Shown: piece after piece, positions 1 to 9,397 of the stretch
How the letters are laid out: each line of letters begins with the position of its first letter
How positions within the stretch are numbered: the stretch's first letter is position 1
Origin: Sphingomonas adhaesiva
GTDB lineage: Bacteria > Pseudomonadota > Alphaproteobacteria > Sphingomonadales > Sphingomonadaceae
Direction: 5' to 3'
Length of the DNA: 64,000 nucleotides
NCBI RefSeq assembly: GCF_002374855.1
Contig: NZ_NWVC01000003.1
Coordinates: 434,001 to 498,000 of the forward strand
Program-made: the position numbers and the translations under genes
The notes under the pieces: model-generated
Databases searched by the model: none
Seen by the model: the letters and a program-made list of their open reading frames with translations, nothing else
What the model was told of the DNA's origin: nothing

Positions 1-2
1 GC

Positions 3-2402
3 ACCGACCCGGAACTGAACCTGACGCTGCTCGACGGGCACAGCCTGGCGACCGGCGACTGGTTCGTGCTGGACCAGGCGAACGGCGGGCGCAGCTTCAA
101 CTTCAGCATGTTCCCGTCGGAGATCGTCGGCAGCCTGGAGGTGTACAAGAGCGCCCAGGCCGATATTCCCGAGGGCGGGATCGGCGGCACGATCAACGTC
201 CACAGCCGGATGCCGCTGGACCTGCCGTCGGGCACGTTCAACCTGACCGCGCAGGGTGTGTACAACGACCTGTCCGACAAGTGGAAGCCGCAGGTGTCGG
301 GCGTGGCGAGTTGGAAGAACAAGGCCGGGACGCTGGGTGTGCTCGCCGCCGGCTTCTACGAAGCGCGCGCGTTCCGCCGCGACGGGCAGGAGTTCCTCGG
401 CTATGCCACGCAGGAGAATTTCGCCGGCAGCGGCGTCGACGTCGCCTATCCGGCGTTGATCGGCAATGCCTATTTCACGCAGGAGCGTATCCGCAAGGGC
501 GGGACCGTCACCGTCCAGTTCAAGCCGACCGACCGGCTGGAGCTGACCGCGACCGGCCTGTACACGCGGATGAGCGCCAACAACGTCAACGTGAACAGCA
601 TGGCGTGGACCAGCAAGCTGGTCGCGGAAAACTCGACGCCGGGAACGCCGGGCTATTCGCTGGGTCAATATACGACCAAGTCGTACGACGGGATCACCTA
701 CCTCACCTCCGCCGCCTGGGGGGCGACCGGTGCGGGCGGGCAGGCGGCGTTCGGGCGCGTGCAGGACGATATCTTCCGCAGCGCCTTCTCCTCGACCTGG
801 AACGGGACGCTGGAGGCCAGGTGGAACCCGGCCGACGACCTGACCGTCCACGCCAACATCGGCTACACCGAGGGGCGCGGCGAAACCAGCAAGGAGCGCG
901 CCTGGGAAAGCTATTGGCAGACCGGCATGAGCTACGCGATCGCGGGCAAGGGCGCGACGATCAGCTATCCGGGCCTGCCGACCGATCCGACGTCGGCGGC
1001 CTATCTGAAGAACTATTTCAGCGGGACGTGGGGCGGCTCGACGATCTCGCCCGACACGGAATTCTACACCCAGGCCGACCTGGAGCAGCAATATCCGGAC
1101 TCGAGCTGGCTGCGCTCGATCAAGACCGGCGCGCGCTTCACCAGCCACAAGCGTGCGGTCAACGCCACCGGCATCCTGTGGGCGGGTAACGAGACGCCGG
1201 CGGTGGACCCGCAGAACGGCGCGTCGAACACCAACCAGATCGGGCTGTTCGACGTCTATGCCGGCGCGACCACCCCGGCGGACTTCAACCGCCGGATCGG
1301 CGCGGCGACGCGCTATTCGCTGGCGGACCTGGGCAAGGTGGAGGCGATCCTGAACACCCGCGGCGGCGTCAGCGAGGCTTTCTATCCGCCCTCCAGCTTC
1401 TCGGTGAAGGAGAACGATGCGTCCTTCTATGCGATGGCGAAGGTCGGCAACGACCGCAACTGGCGCGGCAACATCGGCCTGCGCAGCATCCATACCGACA
1501 TCAGCACGCTGCAATATTCGCCCAATGTCACGCCGACGATCATCAACAAGTTCGGCGAGTTCGGCGCGGTGAACGACGGCCGGTCGTATTGGGACGTGCT
1601 GCCCAGCGCCAACCTGACCTACAACGCGACCGACAAGCTGCTGCTGCGCGCGGCGGTGGCGAAGGTGATGTCGCGGCCGGGCTATGCGCAACTGGCCGGC
1701 GCCTTCTCGCTCGACGACCTGAGCCTGTCGGGCAGCGCGGGGGGCAACCCGCGGCTCGACCCGTTCCGCGCGTGGCAGTTCAACCTGGCGGCGGAATTCT
1801 ATTATGGGCCGCAGGCGCTGCTGTCGGTCGGTGTCTTCGCGCTGGACATCAGCAACTACATCACCACCACGACGTCGCGGCGCTTCTACCGCACCGTGCT
1901 GCACCCCAATGGCGCCACCTTCCTGATCGAGGAGCCGGTCAACGGCGGCGGCGGCGTCAACAAGGGCGTGGAGGTGAACTGGCAGCAGCCGATCTACGGC
2001 GGCTTCGGCTTCATCGCCAACTACACCTATTCGGATGCCAAGAAGAACGCCGATGCGGTGACCGCGGCGGACAATTTCAGCCGCGAGATCGACGGCAATT
2101 CCAAGCACACCTGGAACCTGACCGGCTATTACGAGGACAAGCTGATCAGCACCCGGCTGGCGTACAGCTACCGGTCGAAGTTCCGGTCGGGCATCGATCG
2201 TGCGACGCCGATGTGGCAGGACGGGTTCGGGCAGCTCGACGGATCGCTGCTGGTCCACGTGACGCCGCACATCGCGCTGAGCGCGGATGCGCAGAACATC
2301 ACCAACGCCAAGCTCTATTATTTCGTCGGCGACCCGGCGATCCCGCGTGCCTATTACGACAACGGGCGCACCTTCTACGTCGGGCTGCGGCTGACCTATT
2401 GA
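3..2402 (+). CDS. TonB-dependent receptor, 5' truncated by window start
   Basis: C-terminal part (about 799 codons) of an outer-membrane TonB-dependent receptor; the reading frame is open from base 3 and the true start lies outside the window. The first 60 residues are the second half of the plug domain (segment FPSEIVGSLEVYKS, then GGIGGTINVHSRMPLD). The rest is a 22-strand-type barrel rich in alternating aromatic residues, ending in an aromatic strand (FYVGLRLTY) as outer-membrane proteins do. The plug style fits the large Xanthomonas/Caulobacter receptor group, often linked to oligosaccharide uptake (family knowledge). The next gene, 20 bp downstream, encodes a NagX-like acyltransferase, so an amino-sugar substrate is possible but unproven. 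Confidence 0.93.
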   Translation, partial: TDPELNLTLLDGHSLATGDWFVLDQANGGRSFNFSMFPSEIVGSLEVYKSAQADIPEGGIGGTINVHSRMPLDLPSGTFNLTAQGVYNDLSDKWKPQVSGVASWKNKAGTLGVLAAGFYEARAFRRDGQEFLGYATQENFAGSGVDVAYPALIGNAYFTQERIRKGGTVTVQFKPTDRLELTATGLYTRMSANNVNVNSMAWTSKLVAENSTPGTPGYSLGQYTTKSYDGITYLTSAAWGATGAGGQAAFGRVQDDIFRSAFSSTWNGTLEARWNPADDLTVHANIGYTEGRGETSKERAWESYWQTGMSYAIAGKGATISYPGLPTDPTSAAYLKNYFSGTWGGSTISPDTEFYTQADLEQQYPDSSWLRSIKTGARFTSHKRAVNATGILWAGNETPAVDPQNGASNTNQIGLFDVYAGATTPADFNRRIGAATRYSLADLGKVEAILNTRGGVSEAFYPPSSFSVKENDASFYAMAKVGNDRNWRGNIGLRSIHTDISTLQYSPNVTPTIINKFGEFGAVNDGRSYWDVLPSANLTYNATDKLLLRAAVAKVMSRPGYAQLAGAFSLDDLSLSGSAGGNPRLDPFRAWQFNLAAEFYYGPQALLSVGVFALDISNYITTTTSRRFYRTVLHPNGATFLIEEPVNGGGGVNKGVEVNWQQPIYGGFGFIANYTYSDAKKNADAVTAADNFSREIDGNSKHTWNLTGYYEDKLISTRLAYSYRSKFRSGIDRATPMWQDGFGQLDGSLLVHVTPHIALSADAQNITNAKLYYFVGDPAIPRAYYDNGRTFYVGLRLTY

Positions 2403-2427
2403 GCGCCGGATCGGGGAGAGAATGGAC

Positions 2428-3603
2428 ATGACCGCCGCTGCACACCCTTCCTCCCCCATCGCGGATGGTCCCGTCGGCCCGGTCGCGACCGGGCCGCGTG
2501 ACCCGCACGACCGGGCCGGGCGGCGGCTGCGCTCGCTCGACCTGTTGCGCGGGGTGACGGTGGCGGGGATGATCACCGTCAACGCCACCGCCGGGGTGCA
2601 GGGGATGGACAAGCCGGTGTTCGCGCCGCTGCTCCACGCCGACTGGGCGGGCTTCACGCTGGCCGACACGGTGTTCCCGGCGTTCCTGACGATGGTGGGC
2701 GTGTCGATCGCGATTTCGGCCAAGCCCGACGCGGGCGGCGCGGCGGCGACGCGGCGCGTGTTGGCGCGGGCGGGGCGGATGATCCTGCTGGGCCTGCTGC
2801 TGGGGCACATGTTCTTCCTGGCGGACTTCCACAAATATGTGCCGCGCCTGCCGGGCGTGCTGCAGCGGATCGGCATCGTCTTCGCGATCTGCGCGATCCT
2901 CTATCCGCGGATGAGCGGGCGGGCGCGGGCGATCGCGGCGGGCGCGTTGCTGGTCGGCTATTGGGGGCTGTGCCTGTTGCCGATGCCCGACGGCAGCGCC
3001 ACCGACCTGTGGGTGCAGGGGCATAATTTCGTGTCCTGGGTCGACCGCGAAGTGTTCGGCAACTGGCGCTACGTGAAGGGGCCGGACGGCTACGATCCCG
3101 AAGGGCTGCTCGGCACGCTGCCGGCGATCGCGCAGGGGCTGCTGGGCACGCTGACGGGCGACTACCTGCGCCGAGGGCTGCCGGTGCCTGCCGCGGCGAA
3201 GCGGCTGTTCGTCGCCGGAGTGGCGGGGATGGCGGCGGGGCTGGCGTGGGGTCTGGTGTTCCCGATCGCCAAGAACCTGTGGACCAGCAGCTTCGTGCTG
3301 CTCTCCACCGGGCTGACGGTGGCGCTGCTGGGCGCATTCCACGCCTGGTTCGACCGCGACGACCGCCCGGCGACGAAGGGCGACCTGTTCGGCAGTTTCG
3401 GGCGCAACGCGATCGCCGCCTATGTGCTGCATGACCTGGCGTCGATCATCCTGACCGGCGATGCGATCCAGCTGCCGTTCCGCTGGCTGGCACCGGTGAC
3501 GGGCACGCAGGTGGCGGCGCTGGCGCCGGTGGCGATCTTCGTCGCGATCGTCTGGTATCCGATCGCCTATATGGACAAGCGCGGCTGGTATTTGCGCGTC
3601 TGA
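2428..3603 (+). CDS. NagX/HGSNAT-like membrane acyltransferase (DUF5009 type)
   Basis: Polytopic inner-membrane protein of about 391 aa. The N-terminal signature RLRSLDLLRGVTVAGMI is typical of the heparan-alpha-glucosaminide N-acetyltransferase/NagX/DUF5009 group; the family moves acetyl groups across or at the membrane and several members sit in N-acetylglucosamine loci. About ten hydrophobic segments follow, and the C-terminus ends in WYPIAYMDKRGWYLRV. Two ATGs compete (2422 and 2428). The GGGGAGAG at 2413-2420 lies too close to 2422 but is well spaced for 2428, so I chose 2428. The gene follows the TonB receptor closely, suggesting co-transcription and sugar or glycan use. The exact substrate is unknown. 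Confidence 0.85.
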   Translation: MTAAAHPSSPIADGPVGPVATGPRDPHDRAGRRLRSLDLLRGVTVAGMITVNATAGVQGMDKPVFAPLLHADWAGFTLADTVFPAFLTMVGVSIAISAKPDAGGAAATRRVLARAGRMILLGLLLGHMFFLADFHKYVPRLPGVLQRIGIVFAICAILYPRMSGRARAIAAGALLVGYWGLCLLPMPDGSATDLWVQGHNFVSWVDREVFGNWRYVKGPDGYDPEGLLGTLPAIAQGLLGTLTGDYLRRGLPVPAAAKRLFVAGVAGMAAGLAWGLVFPIAKNLWTSSFVLLSTGLTVALLGAFHAWFDRDDRPATKGDLFGSFGRNAIAAYVLHDLASIILTGDAIQLPFRWLAPVTGTQVAALAPVAIFVAIVWYPIAYMDKRGWYLRV

Positions 3604-3613
3604 CCGCGCGGCG

Positions 3614-5293
3614 TCAGACGGTGTGGCCGCCCCGTTCCAGCGCGGCGGCGACCACCGGGACGACCGGCGCGAGTGACGCCGCGTGGGCGCGCCACCGTTC
3701 CACCGAGCGGGCGTGCAGCGGCTCGCGCACCTGCGCATGGCTCGGCGTGGGGGCGTGGCGCGACTGGCGGTGGAAATCGCGTTGCGCCGGGTGCGGGGGC
3801 AGGCCGATCGCGGCCATCACGCGCGCCACCTGCGCCGCCGCGTCGGTCACCAGATCCTCGTAGCGGACGACCAGCGGGGCGATGCCCAGCCGCTCGCGAT
3901 AGTCGACGACCAGATCCGACACACCCGCCAGGTGATGCGCGGCATCCTCCAGCCGGTAGGCGCAGTTCGCGCCATGCGTCATGTCGTGCGCCATCATCGA
4001 CACCAATGTGTCGAGCGGGTGGCGGCGCATCAGCAGCAGCGGCGCGTCGGGGAAGGCGAGGCGGATCAGCGGAGCGTCGACCTCGTTCAGCGGCATCTTG
4101 TCGGTGAAGAATCGCGCGCCGCCGTCCAGCCCGTATTGCCGTGCGCGCGCAAGGTAGAAATCGCGGAACAGTGCCGGCAGATGGTGCCGGTCGGCGATCC
4201 GCAGCCGCGCGACCGAGACCGGCAGCGGGAGGTCGGTGCCCAACAGCCCGTGGGCGAAGCCGCGCAGCTGCGCCACGAACGGCAGTTCGCCGCCGGCGCG
4301 GATATCGGGATGCGCCGACAGGATCTGTTCCAGCAGCGTTGTGCCCGATCGCGGCATCCCCATGATGAACACGGGTTGCGCGACGTCGCCGCGCGGTGGG
4401 GCGGCGGGCAGCACTGCGGGCCATGTGCGCTGCTGCGCGAACCGCCGGTCCACCGCGTCGCGATCATAGGGACGGGCGAGCCGCGCCTTGCCCGCCACCA
4501 GATCGCGCCACGCCGCCTCGTGCCGCCCGGCGCGGTCGCGCAGTCGCCCGCGCAGCAGCAGCGCCGCGCCACCGGCATCGTCGGGTAGCCGGTCGAGCTG
4601 CGCCAGCGCCTCGCGCCAGCGCCCGCCGATCGCCAGCACGCGCGCGTCCAGCAAGGCGACGTCGCGGCCCGCGGCGGCGGCGATCCGTTCGGCGTGCGCG
4701 AAGGCCGCCTCGGCGGCGGGGGCGTCGCCCGATTGCTCGGCCGCCTCGGTCGCCAGGATCGCCGCGTCGAGCGCGCCGGGCGCGGCCGCCAGTGCCTCGC
4801 GTGCCAGCGCGGCGGCGTCCTGCGGCTCGCCCAGCCGCAGCAGCGCGCGACCCAGCGCGGGCGCCAGCTGCGCCGCCTGTGCGGCGGGCAGGTGGCGGCG
4901 TGCGACGCGCAGATGCCACGCGCCCTCCACCAGCGCCTCGCGCTGGATCATCCGCTGCCCGACGAAGGCGTGGGCGGCCGGGCCGTCCGGCGCGATCGCG
5001 ATCGTATCGCGCGCCACCGCCTCCGCTTCGTCATCGCGGCCGTGGCGCAACAGAAAATGCGCTAGGTCGTCGCGCGCCCACAAGGCGTCCGGCGCGACCG
5101 TGACCAGATGGCGCAGGCAGCGTTCGGCGCGCGCCGGGTCGCCGCAGGCCTCGGCAGCGAGCGCGGCGATTTCGAGCAGGTCGATGTCGTCGGGCGTCGC
5201 CGCCAGTTGCTGCGCCGCGGCCTGCGCGACGGCGGCTGCCCGCCCGGCGTGGAGCGCCTGGCGCAGCGAATCGATCGAGGCGGTGCGGTTCAT
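3614..5293 (-). CDS. TPR-repeat sulfotransferase
   Basis: A 559-residue protein with two parts. Residues 1 to about 290 are alanine-rich helical repeats of the tetratricopeptide type (recurring patterns like AERCLRHLVTVAPDALWARD). From about residue 310 there is a PAPS-dependent sulfotransferase domain: the 5'-phosphosulfate loop FIMGMPRSGTTLLEQIL, and the 3'-phosphate binding segment RRHPLDTLVSMM. An upstream in-frame start at 5383 would overlap the divergent UVR-motif gene; the ATG at 5293 opens MNRTASIDSLRQ and avoids this. It is convergent with the NagX-like gene, with only 10 bp between the stops. Family members sulfate peptides or glycans; the acceptor here is unknown. Confidence 0.88.
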   Translation of the reverse strand: MNRTASIDSLRQALHAGRAAAVAQAAAQQLAATPDDIDLLEIAALAAEACGDPARAERCLRHLVTVAPDALWARDDLAHFLLRHGRDDEAEAVARDTIAIAPDGPAAHAFVGQRMIQREALVEGAWHLRVARRHLPAAQAAQLAPALGRALLRLGEPQDAAALAREALAAAPGALDAAILATEAAEQSGDAPAAEAAFAHAERIAAAAGRDVALLDARVLAIGGRWREALAQLDRLPDDAGGAALLLRGRLRDRAGRHEAAWRDLVAGKARLARPYDRDAVDRRFAQQRTWPAVLPAAPPRGDVAQPVFIMGMPRSGTTLLEQILSAHPDIRAGGELPFVAQLRGFAHGLLGTDLPLPVSVARLRIADRHHLPALFRDFYLARARQYGLDGGARFFTDKMPLNEVDAPLIRLAFPDAPLLLMRRHPLDTLVSMMAHDMTHGANCAYRLEDAAHHLAGVSDLVVDYRERLGIAPLVVRYEDLVTDAAAQVARVMAAIGLPPHPAQRDFHRQSRHAPTPSHAQVREPLHARSVERWRAHAASLAPVVPVVAAALERGGHTV

Positions 5294-5356
5294 GGTTCGC
5301 GGCGTAGCATAGTCCGCGCACACGCACCGATCCGGCGCGCGATGCGTTGATCGCGC

Positions 5357-5635
5357 ATGACCGAGGATATCGCCGCGCTGCACGCGCAGATGGAGGCCGC
5401 CGCCGCGGCGCTGGATTTCGAGGAGGCGCGGCGGCTGCGCGATCGTATCAACCTGATCCGTGGCGGCGCCAGCGACGCGCAGGCGGCCGCAGCCGATACG
5501 CAGGGGCTGGAACGCCAGCGCCCCGGTAGCATGGGACTGGGCACCAGCCGGCAGCGGGTCGAGCCGCCCGCCGGCTGGGTGCCGCCGCCCCGCCCCGACC
5601 TGATGACCCGCCGACGCCGCGACCGGCGGGGGTAG
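5357..5635 (+). CDS. Small UvrB/UvrC-motif protein
   Basis: A 92-residue protein whose first 40 residues form a UVR motif (LHAQMEAAAAALDFEEARRL followed by RDRINLI), the short coiled-coil helix pair used for UvrB-UvrC contact and also found in McsA and Clp adaptors. The remainder is low-complexity, rich in Gly, Arg and Pro (RQRVEPPAGWVPPPRP). No nuclease or helicase domain is present, so it is an orphan UVR protein, common in sphingomonads. It is divergent from the sulfotransferase gene with about 60 bp between starts and convergent with the P450 gene. Function unknown; a protein-protein adaptor role is inference. Confidence 0.75.
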   Translation: MTEDIAALHAQMEAAAAALDFEEARRLRDRINLIRGGASDAQAAAADTQGLERQRPGSMGLGTSRQRVEPPAGWVPPPRPDLMTRRRRDRRG

Positions 5636-5644
5636 GGCGAAGTA

Positions 5645-6916
5645 TCAGTGGGCGGCGTGCGATGCCTCCGCCGCCATCTCCAGCCGCACCGGCAGGCTGC
5701 GAATCCCGCTGACGAAGGCTGCCTGGGTGTACAGCGCCGGCCCGTCCGCCACGACCGACGTGACGTTGCGGCTGAAGGCGCGGAAGAACGCCTCGATCTC
5801 CAGCTTGGCGACGAACTGCCCCAGGCATTGGTGCGGGCCGTAGCCGAAGGCGAGGTGGTTGTTGGGGGTGCGATCCGCGACGAACCGCTGGGCGTCGGGG
5901 AACACCGCATCGTCGCGGGTCGCCGCGCCGTAGTTGAGCATGACGTGATCGCCCGCGCGGATCACGACGTCGTCGATCGTGTAATCCTGCGTCGCGGTGC
6001 GGAAGAAATGCTTGACCGGCGCGGTGTAGCGGATCGCCTCGTTGGCGAAGCTCTTCACCAAGGCGGGATCGTCGCGCAGGCGCGCGATCAGCGACGGATC
6101 GTCGATGAGGGCGCTGATCCCCCCGGCGATCGAGGCCGCGGTGGTGTCATGGCCGGCGGTGGCGACGATCACGTAATAGCCCAGCCGTTCCGACGGGGTC
6201 AGGTCGCGTGCGCCCTCCAGCCCGCGGGCGATCAGCGTGCCGACATCGTCCTGCGGGTCGGCCAGCTTGCGCGCATTCACCTCCGCGAAGAAGGCGGCAT
6301 ATTCCTGCACGACCGTGGTCAGATGTTCGCCGATCGTCAGCCCCGGCCGGCGCACCGCCGGGTCGCTTGCCCCGAAAATCTCGTGCGTCAGCTTCAGCAT
6401 CCGCGCCTCGTCCGCCGGCGGGATGCCCAGGATCGTCATCGCGACGCGCAGCGGGTACCAGAACACCACGTCGGCGGCGATGTCGCAGCGCCCGCCGGCA
6501 AAGCTGCGCAGACGCCCGACGAATTCGTCCGCCAGCCCGTCGACCATCGCCTCCAGTCGGCGGATGTTCTTGGGCAGGAAATAATCCTGCGTCATCGCGC
6601 GCAATTCCTGGTGGCGCGCGCCGTCGATCATCACCAGCGATTCGACCCCGGCCTCCAGCCCGAAGAACTGGCGGTTCATCTCTTCCACCTCGACCGGCAT
6701 CAGCGTGCTGCGCGGGCCGGCGTTGAAGATGTCCGCGCGGCGTTCCACCTCGCGGATATGCGCGTGGCGCGTCAGCACCCAGAAGGACCGGTACCCGGGC
6801 GGTTCCGCCCGGGCGACGGGATGTTCGGTGCGCAGCCACGTCATGAACGCCTGCAACCGTGCGGGATCGCCGTAGATCGCGGGATCGGCGATCTGGTTGA
6901 CGTCGAACGCTTCCAT
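5645..6916 (-). CDS. Cytochrome P450
   Basis: A 423-residue soluble bacterial P450. Visible hallmarks are the I-helix oxygen-binding segment AGHDTTAAS near residue 255, the K-helix ExxR (NEAIRYTAP), and the heme loop FGYGPHQCLGQF with the axial cysteine at residue 364. There is no membrane anchor, as expected of class I P450s that use ferredoxin partners; no ferredoxin or reductase gene lies in the window. It starts 14 bp after the stop of the TonB receptor gene on the same strand, so the two are very likely one operon under the TetR-type regulator. An epoxide-hydrolase-like gene in the partner operon suggests an epoxide or hydroxylated intermediate. Substrate unknown. Confidence 0.95.
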   Translation of the reverse strand: MEAFDVNQIADPAIYGDPARLQAFMTWLRTEHPVARAEPPGYRSFWVLTRHAHIREVERRADIFNAGPRSTLMPVEVEEMNRQFFGLEAGVESLVMIDGARHQELRAMTQDYFLPKNIRRLEAMVDGLADEFVGRLRSFAGGRCDIAADVVFWYPLRVAMTILGIPPADEARMLKLTHEIFGASDPAVRRPGLTIGEHLTTVVQEYAAFFAEVNARKLADPQDDVGTLIARGLEGARDLTPSERLGYYVIVATAGHDTTAASIAGGISALIDDPSLIARLRDDPALVKSFANEAIRYTAPVKHFFRTATQDYTIDDVVIRAGDHVMLNYGAATRDDAVFPDAQRFVADRTPNNHLAFGYGPHQCLGQFVAKLEIEAFFRAFSRNVTSVVADGPALYTQAAFVSGIRSLPVRLEMAAEASHAAH

Positions 6917-6930
6917 CGCTCGCCCTCCGG

Positions 6931-9258
6931 TCAGAACGACGCCCGGACGCGCAGGCCGTAGGTGCGCGGCGGGGCGAGATAGGCGTTCTGGTCCCCGGTC
7001 TGGATCGGGGTGTTGAACGCCTGGGTGGGGTAAATTTCGTTGGTCAGATTCTGCCCGAACGCCTCCACGGTCAGCCCCGAACGTAGCTTCAGCCCCAGGT
7101 TGGCGTTGAGCAGGTGCACCGCGCCGCGTTCCGCCAGCGAGGCGGTGTTGATGAGCTGGCTGCCGCTATACTGGTATTGCACGCGCGCGGTCAGGTTGAC
7201 CTCGTCGGTGAGCGGCTGGTCGAGGTTGAGCGTCGCATTGCCCTGGAACTTCGGCGCGAAGCGGAACCGCGAATTGGACAGCACGGCGTCGATCGTCGGA
7301 TCGGCGCCGTATTGCGCGTGCGGCAGCCAGGTGCCGTCCAGCCCCAGCGTCAGCGCGGGCGTCAGCTGGAACAGGTTCTCGATCTCCACGCCGTAATCGG
7401 TCGCCGAGCGCGCGTTGAGCACGGTGAAGCGCAGGCCCACGAACTGCGCCACCTGCACGTCCGAAATGTCGTAATAGAAGAACGAGATGTTGGTACGCGC
7501 GCGGCGATCGAGATATTCGAACTTGCCGCCGATTTCATAGGCGTTGACGGTTTCCGGGCGATACACCGGATTGGCTGGCACCGCACCCGGCCGTTCGGCC
7601 GGATTGTTGGCGACCAGCCCGCCGCCGTTGGAGTCGATGTTGACGCCGCCCGCCTTGAAGCCGCGATTGTACGTGGCGTACAGCATCACGTCGTCGACCG
7701 GACGGTATTGAAGCCCGACGGTCCCGCTGAACGCCTTGTCGGTGGTCGAGCGGTCGTAAGCGGGACCGGGCGAGACGCCCAGCACGCGGAACACCGCATT
7801 GGGACGCGGATCGTAGAAGCCGTAGCGGAACGCGCCCTGTTTCTCCTCCACCGAATAGCGGATGCCGCCGATCACGCTGAACTGATCACTCAGCCGCGCA
7901 TCGAGGTGCGCGAACCCGGCGTAGGATTTCGAACGTCCGTTCATGAACTCGATGGCGATACGACTGTTCGTGGCGGACACCGTGCCCGGCGGAATGCCCG
8001 CGCCGGCGAGCACCGCGTCCCAATAGGTCTGCGCCTGTGTGCCCCAATAAAGGTTGCGGTCCATGTTGAGCCGCTCGTCCGAGAAGAAGCCGCCGACGAC
8101 CAGGTCGGCGTTCAGCGCCTCGATCTTGCCGTTGTAGGTCAGCTCCTGCGAGAAGAACTTGCTGCGGAACCCTTCGTCAAGGCTGAGTACGTCGGCACCG
8201 GAGAAGTCGGCATCGGCATCGGTCTGCTGCAGGGTGAAACGGCGCAGCGCGGTGACCGAGCGGATCTCGCCGTTGCCCACGCCGATGTTGACCAATGCCG
8301 TCCCGCCGTAATCCTCGATCGACTGAAGGCTGCGCGCGCTGAGCGAGGCCTGGAAGTCTTCCAGACGGCGCGACGGCACGCGGCGGCCGTTGGCGAGCGT
8401 CAGCGCATCGATCAGCGGCTGCGTCGGGCCGTTGATATAGTCGCTGGTCGCATAGCAGCAGTCGCCGGAGCTGTGCGCATAGTCGCCGATGAGGCGGATC
8501 GTCAGGTCCGCGCTCGGTTCGAACAGCAACTGGCCCTTGACCGCCTGGCTGGCGTCGTTGTTGAGCGAGCGGCCGGTCGTAGCATCCTTGTAGAATCCGT
8601 CGCGCTTGCCCGCCAGGCCGGCGATTCGGAACGACAGCGTGTCGCTGAGCGGTACCGACACCGCCGCGCGGGCCAGCACCGTCTGGTAATTGGCGTAGCT
8701 GAGGTCGACCAGCCCCTCGGTCCGGTCGAGGCTGGGCTTGGTGGAGGTCAGCAGCAGCGCGCCGGCGGTGGTGTTCTTGCCGAACAGCGTTCCCTGCGGA
8801 CCGCGTAGCACCTGGAGGTTGTCGATGTCGAGGAAGTTCTGAAGCGCGGAGGCGGCGCGGCTGCGATAGACGCCGTCGATGAAGACGCCGACCGATCCTT
8901 CGAAGCTGCGGCTGTTGCCGGTGGTGCCCAGCCCGCGGATGATGACATTGGCCGACGAGGTGGCGATGTTCGTCGCGCGGAAGCTGATGCTGGGGCTGAT
9001 CGCCTGGATGTTGGCGACGTTGTCGACCCGTGCGGTTGCCAGCGTATCCGCATCGGCGGCGGTGATCGCGATCGGCACGTCCTGGATGTTCTCGGCGCGG
9101 CGCTGCGCGGTGACGACGATGTCTTCCAGCCCGCCGCTACCCTGCTGGGCGGCCGGTGCGGGGGCCGACGAATCGGTGGCGGGTGCCTGGGCATAGGCCG
9201 GGCAGGCCAGCGCGATCGGGGCCACGGACACCAGAATACGCCATTTGTTCATCGACAT
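6931..9258 (-). CDS. TonB-dependent receptor of the P450 operon
   Basis: A 775-residue outer-membrane receptor. A signal peptide (MSMNKWRILVSVAPIALACPAYAQ) is followed by a TonB-box-like EDIVVTAQRR, a plug domain containing LRGPQGTLFGKNTTAGALL, and a long barrel ending RTYGLRVRASF. The AGAGGA ribosome site lies about 6 bases before the ATG at 9258; a second in-frame ATG is at 9252. This receptor style is abundant in sphingomonads and takes up small hydrophobic or aromatic compounds as well as siderophores (family knowledge). It heads the operon with the P450 gene and is divergent from the tetR gene, with a palindrome in between that recurs upstream of the EthD/hydrolase operon. Confidence 0.95.
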   Translation of the reverse strand: MSMNKWRILVSVAPIALACPAYAQAPATDSSAPAPAAQQGSGGLEDIVVTAQRRAENIQDVPIAITAADADTLATARVDNVANIQAISPSISFRATNIATSSANVIIRGLGTTGNSRSFEGSVGVFIDGVYRSRAASALQNFLDIDNLQVLRGPQGTLFGKNTTAGALLLTSTKPSLDRTEGLVDLSYANYQTVLARAAVSVPLSDTLSFRIAGLAGKRDGFYKDATTGRSLNNDASQAVKGQLLFEPSADLTIRLIGDYAHSSGDCCYATSDYINGPTQPLIDALTLANGRRVPSRRLEDFQASLSARSLQSIEDYGGTALVNIGVGNGEIRSVTALRRFTLQQTDADADFSGADVLSLDEGFRSKFFSQELTYNGKIEALNADLVVGGFFSDERLNMDRNLYWGTQAQTYWDAVLAGAGIPPGTVSATNSRIAIEFMNGRSKSYAGFAHLDARLSDQFSVIGGIRYSVEEKQGAFRYGFYDPRPNAVFRVLGVSPGPAYDRSTTDKAFSGTVGLQYRPVDDVMLYATYNRGFKAGGVNIDSNGGGLVANNPAERPGAVPANPVYRPETVNAYEIGGKFEYLDRRARTNISFFYYDISDVQVAQFVGLRFTVLNARSATDYGVEIENLFQLTPALTLGLDGTWLPHAQYGADPTIDAVLSNSRFRFAPKFQGNATLNLDQPLTDEVNLTARVQYQYSGSQLINTASLAERGAVHLLNANLGLKLRSGLTVEAFGQNLTNEIYPTQAFNTPIQTGDQNAYLAPPRTYGLRVRASF

Positions 9259-9317
9259 CGCTTTTCCTCTCCCATGTGTCGAGGGCCTCTGGGGGCTTCC
9301 CGTTCACCGGGCGCTAC

Positions 9318-9333
9318 CATGACAAGAGTTATG
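9318..9333. promoter_or_regulatory. Putative TetR operator, site 1
   Basis: Imperfect palindrome CATGAC-AAGA-GTTATG in the 139-bp region between the divergent TonB receptor and tetR genes. It matches site 2 (CATAAC-GGAA-GTTATG at 9994) at 13 of 16 positions, including the full right half. On the tetR side it overlaps a possible promoter (ATGACA at 9319, 18-bp spacer, TATCTT at 9343). The role as binding site of the adjacent TetR-family protein is inference from position and duplication. Confidence 0.6.
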
Positions 9334-9397
9334 GAACAAGTGTATCTTATCTTTGCCGTCGATTTGCGGGCGGCGGGCGGCGGGCGTATGCAGCGCC

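Noticed and set aside
7114..8808. 564-codon open frame on the plus strand
   Set aside because: Antisense shadow of the TonB receptor gene; composition without domains or ribosome site.
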